Assembly: GCA_051453625.1 (NCBI GenBank)
Contig: JBOZIK010000001.1
Coordinates: 152,454,125 to 152,518,124 of the forward strand
DNA length: 64,000 bases
Direction of reading: 5' to 3'
Origin: Welwitschia mirabilis
Taxonomy: Eukaryota; Gnetophyta; Gnetopsida; Welwitschiales
Made by a program: the position numbers and the translations under genes. The notes under the pieces are model-generated. The model was not told the DNA's origin, made no database searches, and saw only the letters and a list, made by a program, of their open reading frames with translations. Numbering within the stretch: the first letter of the stretch is position 1; the number at the start of each line of letters is the position of its first letter. Below are positions 1 through 9,897 of this stretch, one piece after another.

Positions 1-1
1 C

Positions 2-1306
2 GAGTTAGGACCCACAGACCCACGAACCACCTCATGCACCTTCTCTCTCCCCTTCGACACCCCCCGGGACAACGATAACACCCTCTTGCTGGTCTTCGCC
101 GCGACGGGGAGCGCCGGTGTCGCCGCATTGGTGCTCGCCGCGGTCGTGTGGATGTTGTGCGTGCGGCGCCGACAGCAAAGGATGGCAGAGGAGAGAGAAT
201 TCCTCAGAAAACGACGCAAGGCGGTGGAGGCGGCCGCCTGCTGGGGGCGAAATACAGGCGCAATCTGGTACAAACTGAAGGAAATTGAGAAGGCCACGGG
301 AAAGTTCAACAGCAAGAATCTCGTTGGGCAAGGCGCATTCGGAGCCGTCTACAAGGGGACCCTGCCCGACGGCCGCGAGATCGCTGTCAAAAGGGTTCTG
401 GACGACGGTGACGGCTCGGACGCTGAATTCGCTAACGAGATGGAAATTATAAACTCGATCAGGCACCGGAACCTGGTAGCGCTTCGCGGCTGCTGCATCG
501 GTCGGGCGGAGGACGGCGGCGGGGGCCACAAGTTCTTGATCTATGACTATTACCCGAACGGCAGCCTCGCCAGGCATCTGTTCGGCTCGGAGGCGAAAAC
601 GCGGCCGTTGACATGGCCGCAACGGCGACGCATCATACTGGGCACCGCGAAGGCGCTCCAGTACCTCCACGAGGGACTCCGCCCGGCGATCTTTCACCGA
701 GACGTGAAGACTACGAACATCTTACTTGACAACGATTTCAACGCCCTTGTCACCGACTTTGGCCTCGCCCGCATCGTGCGGCCTGACAGGGATGACTTGG
801 CGTCGGCCTCGGCGTCCGTGACGACGCGCGTTGCCGGGACGCATGGGTATCTGGCGCCCGAATATGCGCTCTACGGGCAGCTCTCGGATAAGGCGGACGT
901 TTATAGCTTTGGGGTGGTGCTGTTGGAGGTGATGAGCGGGCGCCCAGCGCTCTGGGAGAAGTCCGAAGATGCCGCCGATTTTCTTATCACGGACTGGGCT
1001 TGGCGGTTGCTCAAAGCCGACAAGGGTATGCAGGTTCTGGACCCCGCGATTAGGGAGAGCGGGTGTGAGGGCGTTATGATGAGATTTGTGTCGGTGGGAG
1101 TGCTGTGCGCGCATGTGATGGTAGCGTTCAGGCCGAGCATGGCGGAGGCCGTGAAGATGCTCCAGGGCGATATCGAGATCCCCATGATTCCCGACAGGCC
1201 GATGCCGCTGGCAGTTCCGCCTTTCGGCGTCATGACGTCATCCTTCTTCTCGGTCGACTCGGGCCCCACCCAACGCTCCTCCTCACCGACTCACCTTCTA
1301 CGTTAA
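2..1306 (+). CDS. Receptor-like Ser/Thr protein kinase, At1g11050/RKF3-like, 5'-partial
   Basis: The frame is open from base 2, so the extracellular part and true start lie upstream of the window; the first in-frame TTG at 86 is not a start. Visible in order: a hydrophobic membrane span (about bases 86-160), a basic juxtamembrane segment (RRRQQR), then a full kinase domain with Gly loop GQGAFGAV (326-349), VAIK-type Lys (389-391), HRDVKTTN (695-718), DFG (755-763) and APEY (854-865). Arg before the catalytic Asp makes it an RD kinase, and no key residue is missing, so it should be active. The C-terminal block with GDIEIPMIPDRPMPL is characteristic of the At1g11050 group, whose members are plasma-membrane kinases usually encoded by one exon. 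TAA stop at 1304-1306. GC- and CpG-rich, unlike everything downstream. The subfamily is inferred from remembered motifs; the ligand is unknown. Confidence 0.93.
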   Translation, partial: ELGPTDPRTTSCTFSLPFDTPRDNDNTLLLVFAATGSAGVAALVLAAVVWMLCVRRRQQRMAEEREFLRKRRKAVEAAACWGRNTGAIWYKLKEIEKATGKFNSKNLVGQGAFGAVYKGTLPDGREIAVKRVLDDGDGSDAEFANEMEIINSIRHRNLVALRGCCIGRAEDGGGGHKFLIYDYYPNGSLARHLFGSEAKTRPLTWPQRRRIILGTAKALQYLHEGLRPAIFHRDVKTTNILLDNDFNALVTDFGLARIVRPDRDDLASASASVTTRVAGTHGYLAPEYALYGQLSDKADVYSFGVVLLEVMSGRPALWEKSEDAADFLITDWAWRLLKADKGMQVLDPAIRESGCEGVMMRFVSVGVLCAHVMVAFRPSMAEAVKMLQGDIEIPMIPDRPMPLAVPPFGVMTSSFFSVDSGPTQRSSSPTHLLR

Positions 1307-1385
1307 CGTAACTGCGAGGCTTCTTCGTCACTCGCTTTTGAATTTCTCCATTAAATTGATTCTTTCCGATTGTGAAGAGTTACTT

Positions 1386-1640
1386 TTAATATGAATTCCT
1401 TAAACGCTTTATGGTGAGGCGCTTGTGAAACCCGGCTTTGATCATGTGATGTACATTCTGCGCGTTGGCCAAACATGGAATAACGTAGTCGTGTCCGTAC
1501 AAAAAGGTACGGCATAGTAATGCAACCAGCGTGAATACATTCGGTGGTTCTCCCACGAATTCATGGTGAAAGAACCCTTTCAACAAATTGCTTTCTCACC
1601 GCAGAGCACAATTGAATGTGGCATTTACCTCCTTGGGTTT
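1386..1640 (-). pseudogene. Probable pentatricopeptide-repeat (PPR) gene relic
   Basis: On the minus strand a 66-codon stretch (1586-1386) reads GEPPNVFTLVALL, then ANAQNVHHMIKAGF. This resembles the PPR pattern of 'PN.FT...LL.AC', then 'G..vH..iiK.GF' one repeat later. Sequence upstream on the same strand (to about 1640) continues in other frames with MRDRSDK and FNCALR followed by a stop, so there are frameshifts and at least one stop. The segment keeps more CpG than the flanking DNA, which suggests descent from a low-copy gene and not an old transposon. PPR proteins are organellar RNA-binding proteins; this fragment is too short and broken to work. The identification is by eye. Confidence 0.4.
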
Positions 1641-1854
1641 GGACTTTGTCCGATCTATCTCTCATCGTGTGTAAGTTACATAATTTTTGGTATTTCTTAA
1701 ATACAGGTATGAAATCTTTTAGTAACAAATATTTCTCAAATGCGTCATATTTTATAGTTTTTTTGTTTAATGAATTCATGGAACATCATACCACACACTG
1801 TAGGATTCCAACCCAAGAAATTGAAGCCTATTACTCAAATAGACATGGGTTATA

Positions 1855-1960
1855 CCAATTATGGCATGTACTAGAAGCCCTTAGCTATTGTACTTCTTTT
1901 CAAAATATCATCATGACAACATATTTCTTTTAATTGGTCACAATGGCAAAAATCTTTAAA
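1855..1960. repeat. Dispersed repeat, copy 1 (second copy at 10,598-10,713)
   Basis: This segment and 10,598-10,713 share an ordered series of matches: CCAATTATG, CTTTTCAA, then TATCATCATGAC, then ACATATTT, then AATTGGYCACAATGGCAAA. No coding capacity or termini are visible. It lies directly against the left end of the foldback repeat starting at 1965. The rest of 1641-1964 shows nothing recognisable. Confidence 0.6.
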
Positions 1961-1964
1961 TTAG

Positions 1965-2477
1965 CTTAGATATATATTTCAAATACATTTAATATTTGGC
2001 CAAAAGATATCAATTTTTACCACCTATTAGATGAGGGTATCAGCATTAACTTAACTACATTTCTATCGCCTACTAGACGAAGGTACAAGCATTAACCTAA
2101 ACACGTTTTGCTTACACATTAGAGTTGATTTTAACCACATGCAAAGTTGACTTTGATCATATGGTCAACCTTCACCATTGATCAAAAGTTAATGCCTCGT
2201 TCTCGGCCAAAATTTTTCAACCAGGCATTAACTTTTAATGGATGGTCAACATTGACGATATGCTCAAAGTCAATGTTGACAAAAGTCAAAGTCAACTTTA
2301 AGTGTGGTAAAAGTCAACTCCAATGTGTAGGCAAAATGTGTTTAAGTTAATGCTTGTACCCTTGTCTAATAGGCAACAGCAATGCAGTTAGGTTAATGCT
2401 TGTACCTTCATCTGAAAGGAGGTAGAAATTGATATCTCTTTGTCAAATATTATATGTATATGAAATATATATCTAAG
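1965..2477. repeat. Long inverted (foldback) repeat, MITE-like
   Basis: The left half (from CTTAGATATATATTTCA at 1965) reappears inverted in the right half (ending TGAAATATATATCTAAG at 2477). Matching inverted blocks include CAAGCATTAACCTAA / TTAGGTTAATGCTTG and AAAAGTTAATGCC / GGCATTAACTTTT. The centre is near 2205-2220. The halves differ by scattered substitutions and small indels, so the element is not recent. There is no coding capacity. Clear target-site duplications were not found. Both arms contain many TTGAC/GTCAA boxes. Such elements are usually non-autonomous DNA transposons. Confidence 0.75.
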
Positions 2478-2989
2478 TCTGTGGTCACCTGCCACTGAGT
2501 ATTATTAGTTATAAGTGCATTAATTATTAACTCTTTTATGAAATCAATTTCATAAGCCATAATTGCTTTAATTGGAAAGGCTTTTATGGACATGCCTTTA
2601 TTATTATTTGCAATCATTATTACTAAACATGCTATTTAAATATATAATCTTAGGGTAGAAAATAATTGGTAATGATTTAAGTATCTAATGATATCTTTTT
2701 TCTATTTAAATGTAAAAATGCATGAAGTGAAAAAGATAATAATGTACGAAAAGAAGTGCTCATAAAGTTTATAGAGAGAGGTCAAGTATCACTTTATTAC
2801 AATGAAGCTAACAAAGAACAATACAGGAATTTAAGTAGGTAACAAATAACAATATAAGCATATAGCATAGAGAAATTAGTAATATTTAATTGTAAGAGGT
2901 AAATACTAATTCATTTTATATCACTTAATACAAATGTACACCATAGATGAATTGGTAAATTATTACAAATACGATGTATTTTAGACTTC
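2478..2989. other. AT-rich spacer without recognisable content
   Basis: No coding stretch, RNA gene or repeat recognised. The 3' end of the Helitron that follows should lie in or near this interval, but no convincing hairpin plus CTRR terminus was found. Confidence 0.5.
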
Positions 2990-4270
2990 TGAGCTTACTA
3001 AACGTTAATCTTCCTTAATTTGCTTCTTCAAGTTAGAACCCTTAGATAATTTTCTATATCTCTGTTTAGAGAAGGTATGTAATAGCTTCAATAATTCTAT
3101 TGACTTCACTCAATAAGGCGCCACAAAAGTCAATCTTAACATTTCCTTGGGACTAATGTCTATACATGCCTTACTAAGGGTTATCATTTGAGATTTGTAA
3201 ATTTTTAATGCCCAAGTGAGTTTGAGAGGTAGTTGTTTTGATCAATCTCTAGAGAATGGGACGATATGAACTATTCTTGGACTTGATTCATTAAAAGGAA
3301 CTCCAGTGTAGTTACCAAAATTAACCATGATATAGGTGGAAGATTAGGTGGATTTTCTAGCCAATAAACTATTGATTTAACAACATCCATAGACCCATTT
3401 ACTAATCTAGCTTCAGGACATATGTTCAAAGTTAACATGACCCCATCTCCTTGACAATGAAGAAGCTTTGTTTCCAATTCACCATCAGCATCATCGGATC
3501 TAACTGAATTACATGTCTTATTTACCATACATTATGCAATGGATGATTTCATTTGAAGCAAAACCTTTTTGGTATGAGAGGAAATCATATCAGTCATGGC
3601 GAATAGATGAACTGAATCTTAGAAATCATTAGATGTGAAAGGAAGTTCAGACCTCATCATTAGAAATTCATAATCATCATTTAAAGCTATATCATCTTTT
3701 GCATTCATTAATACATTTCTAAATCTTTGTTGATTTGGATCATCACCCTTTTGTTTATAGAATGCATCTAATACAATAATCATATTAAATGATCTTCAGA
3801 GGGCCTTCATTTCTTTACTACCATTATATGGTGGACAATCCTTCATTGGAGGTAACTGAGGTAACTAAGCAAAATCACCTATTAATATGAAAGACCTTCT
3901 ACCAAAACTCATATGGCAGTGAGCTAAAAATATCTCTTTAAGCCTTTTATGGATATTAAGTAACATCTTAACCCTTATAAAACTCATCTCATAAAAAATG
4001 ATGTATTTGACATTTTTTAGCCATTCTTGAAGAAAGAGCAGGCTCATAGTCATCAATCTTAATACCCAATGTTGAATATATTGTTGTTCCCTTGATGTTG
4101 TACGCACCAGCTCCAGTTGGTGCAAGAACCATAATAATACTTGTGTTTTTTGAATACATCTTCTTAAATTCATTCCTTATAGCATGAATAAGAAAAGATT
4201 CTTTTATTCTTGCTATTCCTTGGATTATCATGTGTAGAGGTTGAATGTCTTCTTGCTCAAATTCTTATAG
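2990..4270 (-). pseudogene. Helitron PIF1-like helicase domain relic
   Basis: Seen on the minus strand, from N to C: IARIKESFLI, a degraded Walker A loop (canonical GxAGTGKS); VLAPTGAGAYNI (motif Ia type) in the segment 4231-3989; IIFYEMSFI, Walker B with Asp changed to Tyr, followed by MSFGRRSFILIGDFAQLPQ in the segment 4173-3865; CPEARLVNGSMDVV in 3528-3271; and PLKLTWALKIYKSQMITL with IDISPKE, the motif V/VI region, near 3190-3100. The tail (KSIELLKLLHTFSKQRY) runs to about 2990. Frameshifts separate these pieces. The helicase would unwind DNA during rolling-circle transposition; here both nucleotide-binding motifs are damaged. Confidence 0.85.
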
Positions 4271-4529
4271 TACCAATGAAGATATCAGTATGTTGAAGCA
4301 TTTTTTTTTAAATTTTAAACCAAGGCTAGATAGTCCATTTATTTAATTTGTTTGATCTTGGACTAATAAATTACATGATGGCCTATTACTTTACACAAAG
4401 AAAATGAAGTATTTTACATAGTCTTCTCCTTGATAGTTTGTAAACTAATTACACTGCCTATCAAGATCACACAAGCCAAGCATGTCATATCACTTCTTTG
4501 AAGAAGGCCTTCATTTAGTAAATGTCTTA

Positions 4530-5400
4530 TTAATAATCCTTTTCATAATGATCCACGTGTAATGGTTTCATGTCTTCATGTTGATCCTCCTCGATGGTTG
4601 CATGTTTGAAATCCTCATTATATGATGGATTACATTGCTCATACATATGGGTAATAGACATCCATTTAGCCTCTGTTTCTTCATCTATCCTTCCCAAATC
4701 ATGTTTGATGTCTCTAAATAGATAAGGAAAAAGTAGTTGAGTCCAACAATAATCCACCCATTTGTCATCATCTCTATTAGGTCGCATACAAAACCTAGAA
4801 ATAGATCTTACAATTGCATGTTCCTTTCTTGAATGTCAGGCATCATATCCTATTTTCCTTAGAATAAATAAATTATTTATTCCTTCCATATGAAGTGATC
4901 TATTTAGATATTGATCAACCAATATGGTATACACATGTTCATCATCTACAACATGGCTTTGTTTTACTTTTTTTTATATACCTCTTTACATAAATTAAGT
5001 AATACAAATACCCTACTATTTTCAAGTAAAGGAAGTTCCTATAGAATGTGGTACATTTCTATAGCTCCAATATCATGATCTACTGTAGTATCCATCATTA
5101 GCTTTTTATAAACTGAAATGAAAGACTCATTGGAATATCTTTCTTGCGGTATCTTCATTAACATGTCNNNNNNNNACTTTAATTTCTTCTTTGACTTTAA
5201 GGCATACTTTGCAATATACTATATAATAACATATTTATCAAGCACAGGTTGGAAGTCTATATTCACTTGCCATGTTTGTATAATTATTCTGTTATGCACA
5301 TTTAAACTATCATCTTTTCTCCTTGGCTCATAGTTCTTCGCATTGTTTTCATCTATATACAATCTAGAATGATGAGATTGTAGCTCCCACGGAATGTTAT
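4530..5400 (-). pseudogene. Helitron replicase-helicase linker region relic
   Basis: At 5360-5176 (minus) the frame reads LYIDENNAKNYEPRRKDD, then WQVNIDFQPVLDKYVII, a stop, then YIAKYALKSKKK. This fits the Helitron signature 'W.aNiD.q.v.d....i.Yi.KYa.K'. After the 8-N gap at 5168-5175, MLMKIPQERYSNE follows and then DHDIGAIEMYHIL, also typical of Helitron replicases. The segment 4787-4530 (MRPNRDDDKWVDYCW at its start) has no stop and probably belongs to the region before the helicase. No function survives. Confidence 0.7.
5168..5175. other. Assembly gap (8 N)
   Basis: Eight undetermined bases inside the Helitron linker. The conserved order of motifs on both sides suggests that little sequence is missing. 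Confidence 0.95.
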
Positions 5401-5699
5401 ATTTACATTAAATAATAAGTATCAGTATCTATAGTTTGAATATAGTTATAATTCTAAAAGAGTAATAGTTTGTGGATACCTACACATTTGTCAACCATTT
5501 TGTCTTTTCAAACATCCTCTCAGTTTACAAACTATATGTCTTTGAATATTATTTAATAAGGTTGTGGAATCTTGATCTAGTTGTATATGTTCAAGATTCT
5601 CTTTTTGTAATTGACATGGATGAAGATCCATGTTTCTTCTTAGGCCTACAAAAACAAAAATTACTATAATGTTTAAAACAAAGTAATTAACTAAACATG

Positions 5700-6340
5700 T
5701 AATAAAGAAAATATAACTTGTACTTACATCATTTACTCTGCCATACTCATTAAATCTATCATTCCATGCATGCGCGATGGAATAAAAGAAAAACTCTTAG
5801 AATTTTGATACTACTATATCATTACTCCAGTTAAGTTGTTCCATGTTAAGAGCTCCTTTTATCCATAAAAAAATCTATGTACATGTGGAAAACCTCTATG
5901 TTTCCATTCAAATCGTGTTCAGTAGTCTACAACATTGAATTCATTTATTAGATTTACCTCTTTAAATTTATTATGATGGTTTTATATGTACTCTGAGATA
6001 ATGTGTGGGTTCCCAATGATGTTTTGCAATTGTCATCATCTGGCTTTAGACGGATGTTATGGTTGTTCACCGAACATAATATCATGTAGATCAAGCCAAT
6101 ATAAATCTGCAGCACTTAAAGTTAAGAATATTGTAGGAGTTCCAAGCCAGGTAACCATATCTAATAGCTCATATTTGCTTTTTTTTTTTCTAGTAAGAAG
6201 CTGTGCCTCTTAGAGAGCTTCCATATCTTAATAAGTTATCTATTATTTCTATTGATGGACAATTGTTCATTTGTTCACGCAATTTCTCTATCGTGCTTGA
6301 TGCATCAACTATGTTCTTTTATAAAAATACTATTGGAGAA
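5700..6340 (-). pseudogene. Helitron HUH replicase domain relic
   Basis: From 6330 downward on the minus strand: NLLRYGSSLRGTASY (canonical LLRFGS.LRGT..YW, where Trp is now a stop), then LDMVTWLGTPTIFLTLSAADLYW (seen in pieces across a frameshift), the hallmark 'G.PT.F.TLSAADl.W' of Helitron replicases, then DLHDIMFGEQ. Further on VVDY, a stop and RFEWKHRGFPHVHRF give the HUH metal-binding motif, with HVH at 5877-5885. HUH endonucleases nick DNA and attach through Tyr. At least three frameshifts and several stops break the domain. Confidence 0.88.
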
Positions 6341-6454
6341 CTACCTGTCCCGTGTCTCATAATCATGTTGAAAAAATAATACCTACACTGGAAAATGATT
6401 TTTGAAGGGTTTAAAATTTGTTCGATGAAATCCATCAAAGAATAAAACAAATGT

Positions 6455-6854
6455 NNNNNNNNNNNNNNNNNNNNNNNNNNNNNNNNNNNNNNNNNNNNNN
6501 NNNNNNNNNNNNNNNNNNNNNNNNNNNNNNNNNNNNNNNNNNNNNNNNNNNNNNNNNNNNNNNNNNNNNNNNNNNNNNNNNNNNNNNNNNNNNNNNNNNN
6601 NNNNNNNNNNNNNNNNNNNNNNNNNNNNNNNNNNNNNNNNNNNNNNNNNNNNNNNNNNNNNNNNNNNNNNNNNNNNNNNNNNNNNNNNNNNNNNNNNNNN
6701 NNNNNNNNNNNNNNNNNNNNNNNNNNNNNNNNNNNNNNNNNNNNNNNNNNNNNNNNNNNNNNNNNNNNNNNNNNNNNNNNNNNNNNNNNNNNNNNNNNNN
6801 NNNNNNNNNNNNNNNNNNNNNNNNNNNNNNNNNNNNNNNNNNNNNNNNNNNNNN
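6455..6854. other. Assembly gap (400 N)
   Basis: Undetermined sequence in the Helitron between its N-terminal and HUH domains. The distance fits the spacing expected in Helitron proteins, so this gap may be roughly real in size. Confidence 0.95.
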
Positions 6855-6859
6855 AACAT

Positions 6860-7660
6860 CTTCATCACCGCTGATGTTATTTGAAGCATGCATGTCTATC
6901 TCAACATCTTGGTAGAAAGGATCATTCTCCTTCTTAAATCATAAGGCATGATAAAATCGTCTCTTATTTACAATAAAATTATACTCTGTGCCAATTTGAT
7001 CCATTCTCTTTAGAATAAGTATGGGTATTTATGTAATTTTAAAGGGCAAAACCCTTGCAATATGTGACAATCTTATAGAAAGCTTATTATGTGCCCTCAA
7101 TATACTAGTTGACCATCAATTACATGTGTAACTTGAAGCAATGGGTTTATCCTTGAAATAAACATCTCTTCAACCTATGTAAGAGGGGATAAAACAAATG
7201 ACTAAGGTTCTCGAACCATGTTGTTCTAAGGGGGGAAAAAACTCTAATTTCTTCATCATCAGCTGTGGTCCCTTCCCTTTTCTCATATTAACAACATCTA
7301 CAAGTAGGGCCATGTCTACCTTGTACCAACTTTATAGAGTGATGCATCTCATTACAAACTATGCATGATCTTGGTTGTGCAAATACTTGTATTTCTCTCT
7401 AAAATATCTTAATTCCTTTAGATATATCATTATTAAATTTATGTAAGCTAGGATATAGAAGCTGTTGTAATGTTTGCTTAAGATTTCTTATAGAGGAGAG
7501 AGCATTAAAGTTTGGTACTATTGTATTAGACTGGCTTTTTCATCGTTCTTTCTGTAAGTGTGATTATTGATCATGATAACCATCCTCTTTCATAGTCTCT
7601 TTCAGTAGCCTTATGTATTCTTCTCTTCTTGTTAATGATAAAGGACTCTGAATATTAGAA
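6860..7660 (-). pseudogene. Helitron N-terminal Cys-rich domain relic
   Basis: On the minus strand: LTRREEYIRLLKETMKEDGYHDQ in short pieces near 7630-7570, then CIVCNEMHHSIK followed after about ten residues by CRCC (7380-7280), then VEEMFISRINPLLQV, GQLVY, a stop and GHIISF (7170-7050). This is the order seen in the N-terminal region of many Helitron proteins (paired Cys, then 'VEEMLI.R.....V....GQ..Y.GhviNf'). Stops replace expected Gln and Trp codons. It is probably a DNA-binding domain in intact relatives. Confidence 0.7.
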
Positions 7661-8099
7661 ACATGACTTGTTGATGTCATATCATTGTTTATTATCTATC
7701 CATTGACTGTTACTAAGGGGGTTATTTCTATGGGCATGTCTTCCATTTGTTGATTTAGTTCTTGCATTGTATGACAAATCAAGTATTCTACTATAATACT
7801 AGATGATGTAGTACTATGTCACAGAGCTACATTGTCATGTCATTTATGAACATGAAAAAAAAAGTGATTTTGTTACAAATCTAGTCTTGATAAAATAGTA
7901 AAACTATAAAAAAAAATAACTCATACCCTATGGATTATCATTATCACTAATATCATTACAAATGTTTAAAGAGTTTGTTCAGTGATCGGTTTCCCTATGA
8001 AATCTTTGCCTCTTATAATATCTTCTTTGCTTTCATGATTTAAAGCTCGTTGATGTTCAATCATAGAATCAATTCTAGATAAATGAAAATGAATATAAA
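7661..8099. other. AT-rich spacer, possible Helitron 5' flank
   Basis: No gene recognised. The Helitron's 5' end (TC on the minus strand) should lie here or a little beyond, but no boundary can be picked by eye. Confidence 0.4.
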
Positions 8100-8665
8100 A
8101 AAATACATTTAGAAAATGAAGATAATTGAAAGAATGAACTAAATTTAAAAACTTTTAAAAAACTTAAGTTAAAAAACCTATGTCAAAAACATTTAAAAAA
8201 CTCATTTTTATAAAAACCTATTTTAAAAATACTTGTTTAAAATTATTTTTAAGTTCAAAAATTAATTTCTAAAAAGCTTGCTTTATGAAAAACTTAATTT
8301 TTAAAAGCTTGATTAAAAAAAGCCAACTAATGAAAAATTAAATTTAAAAAAAGTCTAATATAAAGAAAATCAAGTTTAATTTAAAAATAAAGTTAATGTT
8401 ATCTAACTTAATTTTAAAAAAAACCCTAATGTAAAAAACCCTATATTTTTTCCATTTTTTTAAAATTAATTTAGAAAAAAACTTAATGTAAACTTCTTTA
8501 TTAGAATTGCCTCTCTAATAGACTTAATTTTAAAAAAGCCTTAATTAAACTTAATTTTATAAACTTAATTTAAACTTAATTTAAACCTATTTTAAACTCA
8601 ATAAATTTTTTAAACTTAATAAAGGTTAAAAAACCTTAATTTAAAAAAACTTAATGTCATAAGAC
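8100..8665. repeat. Low-complexity A/T repeat built on an AACTTAATTTAAAA-like unit
   Basis: Runs of A, broken at irregular intervals by CTTAATTT, TTTAAAAA and AACCTTAA, fill this interval; AAACTTAATTTAAAC appears several times around 8550-8640. It looks like an expanded and eroded simple repeat with no coding capacity. Confidence 0.6.
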
Positions 8666-9355
8666 ATTATGCCTTATGAGGAACAAAATGTGATTCTCTC
8701 AGCCCTTATAATAACATAGAATAGATAGATAATGGTATATACATGAAAAACATATAAAAATCTTCTTGTAAAGGAATAAATATGGAATGCATTCATGTTA
8801 TCATCAAACTTCATCTTTAGCACCTTGTAATACCTTTGGTATATACATAATAACTTGTTTATTCCCTATGTAACTCAAATTGTTGGAGGGATTACATGAG
8901 TAGGGAGTACCAATTTAAAGAATTAGAAAACATTTATTCTAAGCAAAAAAGACGTTAAAAATGAGAACTATCAAAGTGAATAATTATTTAGAAATATGAT
9001 ATAAAAAAATGAAATGTTCCTAATAATTAATTTTAGAATTAATTACACATAATTTTGAAAGTAAGATTAATTTAGTGAAAAATATTAAATAAAAAAGGCC
9101 TTTGAGATTAATTTAACCAAACATATTAAACAAAATATACATTTCACTAACGGAACTTACATTTCCCTAATCTGCTTAATTTGATCTTACAATAGTGATG
9201 GGCTATTAATATTCAAACTTTTTATTTTAATGTTTATTTTGGAATTTTTAATTCTGATATTTTAGATAGATCGATTTTTAAGATCAAAATCATCAGCTCA
9301 TGGCGAGAAAGGTGTTGGCGAGTTCTCTCTCAACATATCGCATGTGCAGTTCTAC
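8666..9355. other. AT-rich spacer
   Basis: No gene or recognisable element. CpG begins to reappear around 9295-9345, just before the A tract. Confidence 0.4.
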
Positions 9356-9378
9356 AAAAAAAAAAAAAAAAAAAAAAA
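9356..9378 (+). repeat. Uninterrupted 23-base A tract
   Basis: Twenty-three A in a row follow a short GC-richer segment (9300-9355, with GGCGAG and TATCGCATGTG). It could be a retroposon tail, but no internal RNA polymerase III promoter boxes or target duplications were found to support a SINE. Confidence 0.6.
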
Positions 9379-9479
9379 TCTAAGAAAGATATCCTTCTTG
9401 TTCTTTAGAAATATACCAAAGATTTTCAGTGGCAAGCGTTCCACATAATATAACATAATATTATTATTGAATTATTGAG

Positions 9480-9600
9480 TTGGAGGACGTGAGAGTTGGA
9501 TCTTGGAAAGGATGAAAGGCAAGTTGTCCATGTGGATTCCACGTGAAAGACACAGACGTGGGCGATCATTGGGCCACCTTATTTACTCGTGCTCAGTTTT
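9480..9600 (+). promoter_or_regulatory. G-box-containing, promoter-like segment
   Basis: A perfect G-box CACGTG lies at 9540-9545, a second ACGT-core element (GACGTGG) at 9555-9561 and GCCACC at 9573-9578. ACGT-core elements bind bZIP and bHLH factors in plant promoters. The island has higher GC than its surroundings and lies just upstream of a small open frame. A promoter is inferred from these boxes alone. Confidence 0.25.
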
Positions 9601-9621
9601 CTCATTTATTATCCAAAAGAG

Positions 9622-9897
9622 ATGCCTCCAAATGCAGTGTCATCTTTTTCTGCAAAAATCAAAATGAATGATTCCCTTCTACTCACTCTTGTTGCCTTTC
9701 CCATCGCTGTCAGCCTCTTTCTTTCCCCAGAACGACCAACTTCAAGCTCATATCGAATTCTGCCGCCTCTTCTGCTTTGCACTCAACATGCCTTCTTCTT
9801 TTCTTTTTTTGATATTTTAGTTAATTACAATACAATCCTAACCTTTTACTTGACTTTGCCAGGATTAATCTTATTCTTTTGCACTGCCATTGCTTAA
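9622..9897 (+). CDS. Hypothetical small hydrophobic protein (91 codons)
   Basis: ATG at 9622 opens 91 codons ending in TAA at 9895-9897. The product would be hydrophobic, with two or three segments long enough to span a membrane (LLLTLVAFPIAVSLFL; the C-terminal third). It matches no family I recognise. Slightly elevated GC and the G-box upstream are the only support for a gene. The pyrimidine-rich composition would by itself create a hydrophobic frame, so it may be noncoding. Confidence 0.15.
   Translation: MPPNAVSSFSAKIKMNDSLLLTLVAFPIAVSLFLSPERPTSSSYRILPPLLLCTQHAFFFSFFDILVNYNTILTFYLTLPGLILFFCTAIA

Larger units (their letters stand above)
2990..7660 (-). mobile_element. Decayed autonomous Helitron (RepHel protein, minus strand)
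   Basis: Reading down the minus strand from 7660, the parts of a Helitron transposase appear in order: an N-terminal Cys-rich domain, a replicase domain with an HVH (HUH) motif, a linker, and a PIF1-type helicase. The frame is broken many times, and two assembly gaps (6455-6854 and 5168-5175) lie inside. Helitrons move by rolling-circle replication; this copy cannot encode a working protein. The termini (5' TC, 3' hairpin and CTRR) could not be placed, so the limits given are those of the coding relic. Confidence 0.85.

Noticed and set aside
32-697. Minus-strand 221-codon open frame
   Set aside because: Shadow of the kinase CDS in GC-rich DNA; the plus frame has all kinase motifs.
1616-1933. 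Plus-strand 105-codon frame after the PPR-like relic
   Set aside because: It runs through noncoding and dispersed-repeat sequence, has no recognisable motif and opposes the PPR-like strand.
6383-6915. Open frames spanning the 400-N gap
   Set aside because: They consist almost entirely of undetermined bases.
9300-9378. SINE ending in the A tract
   Set aside because: No A-box/B-box pair and no target duplications could be identified.
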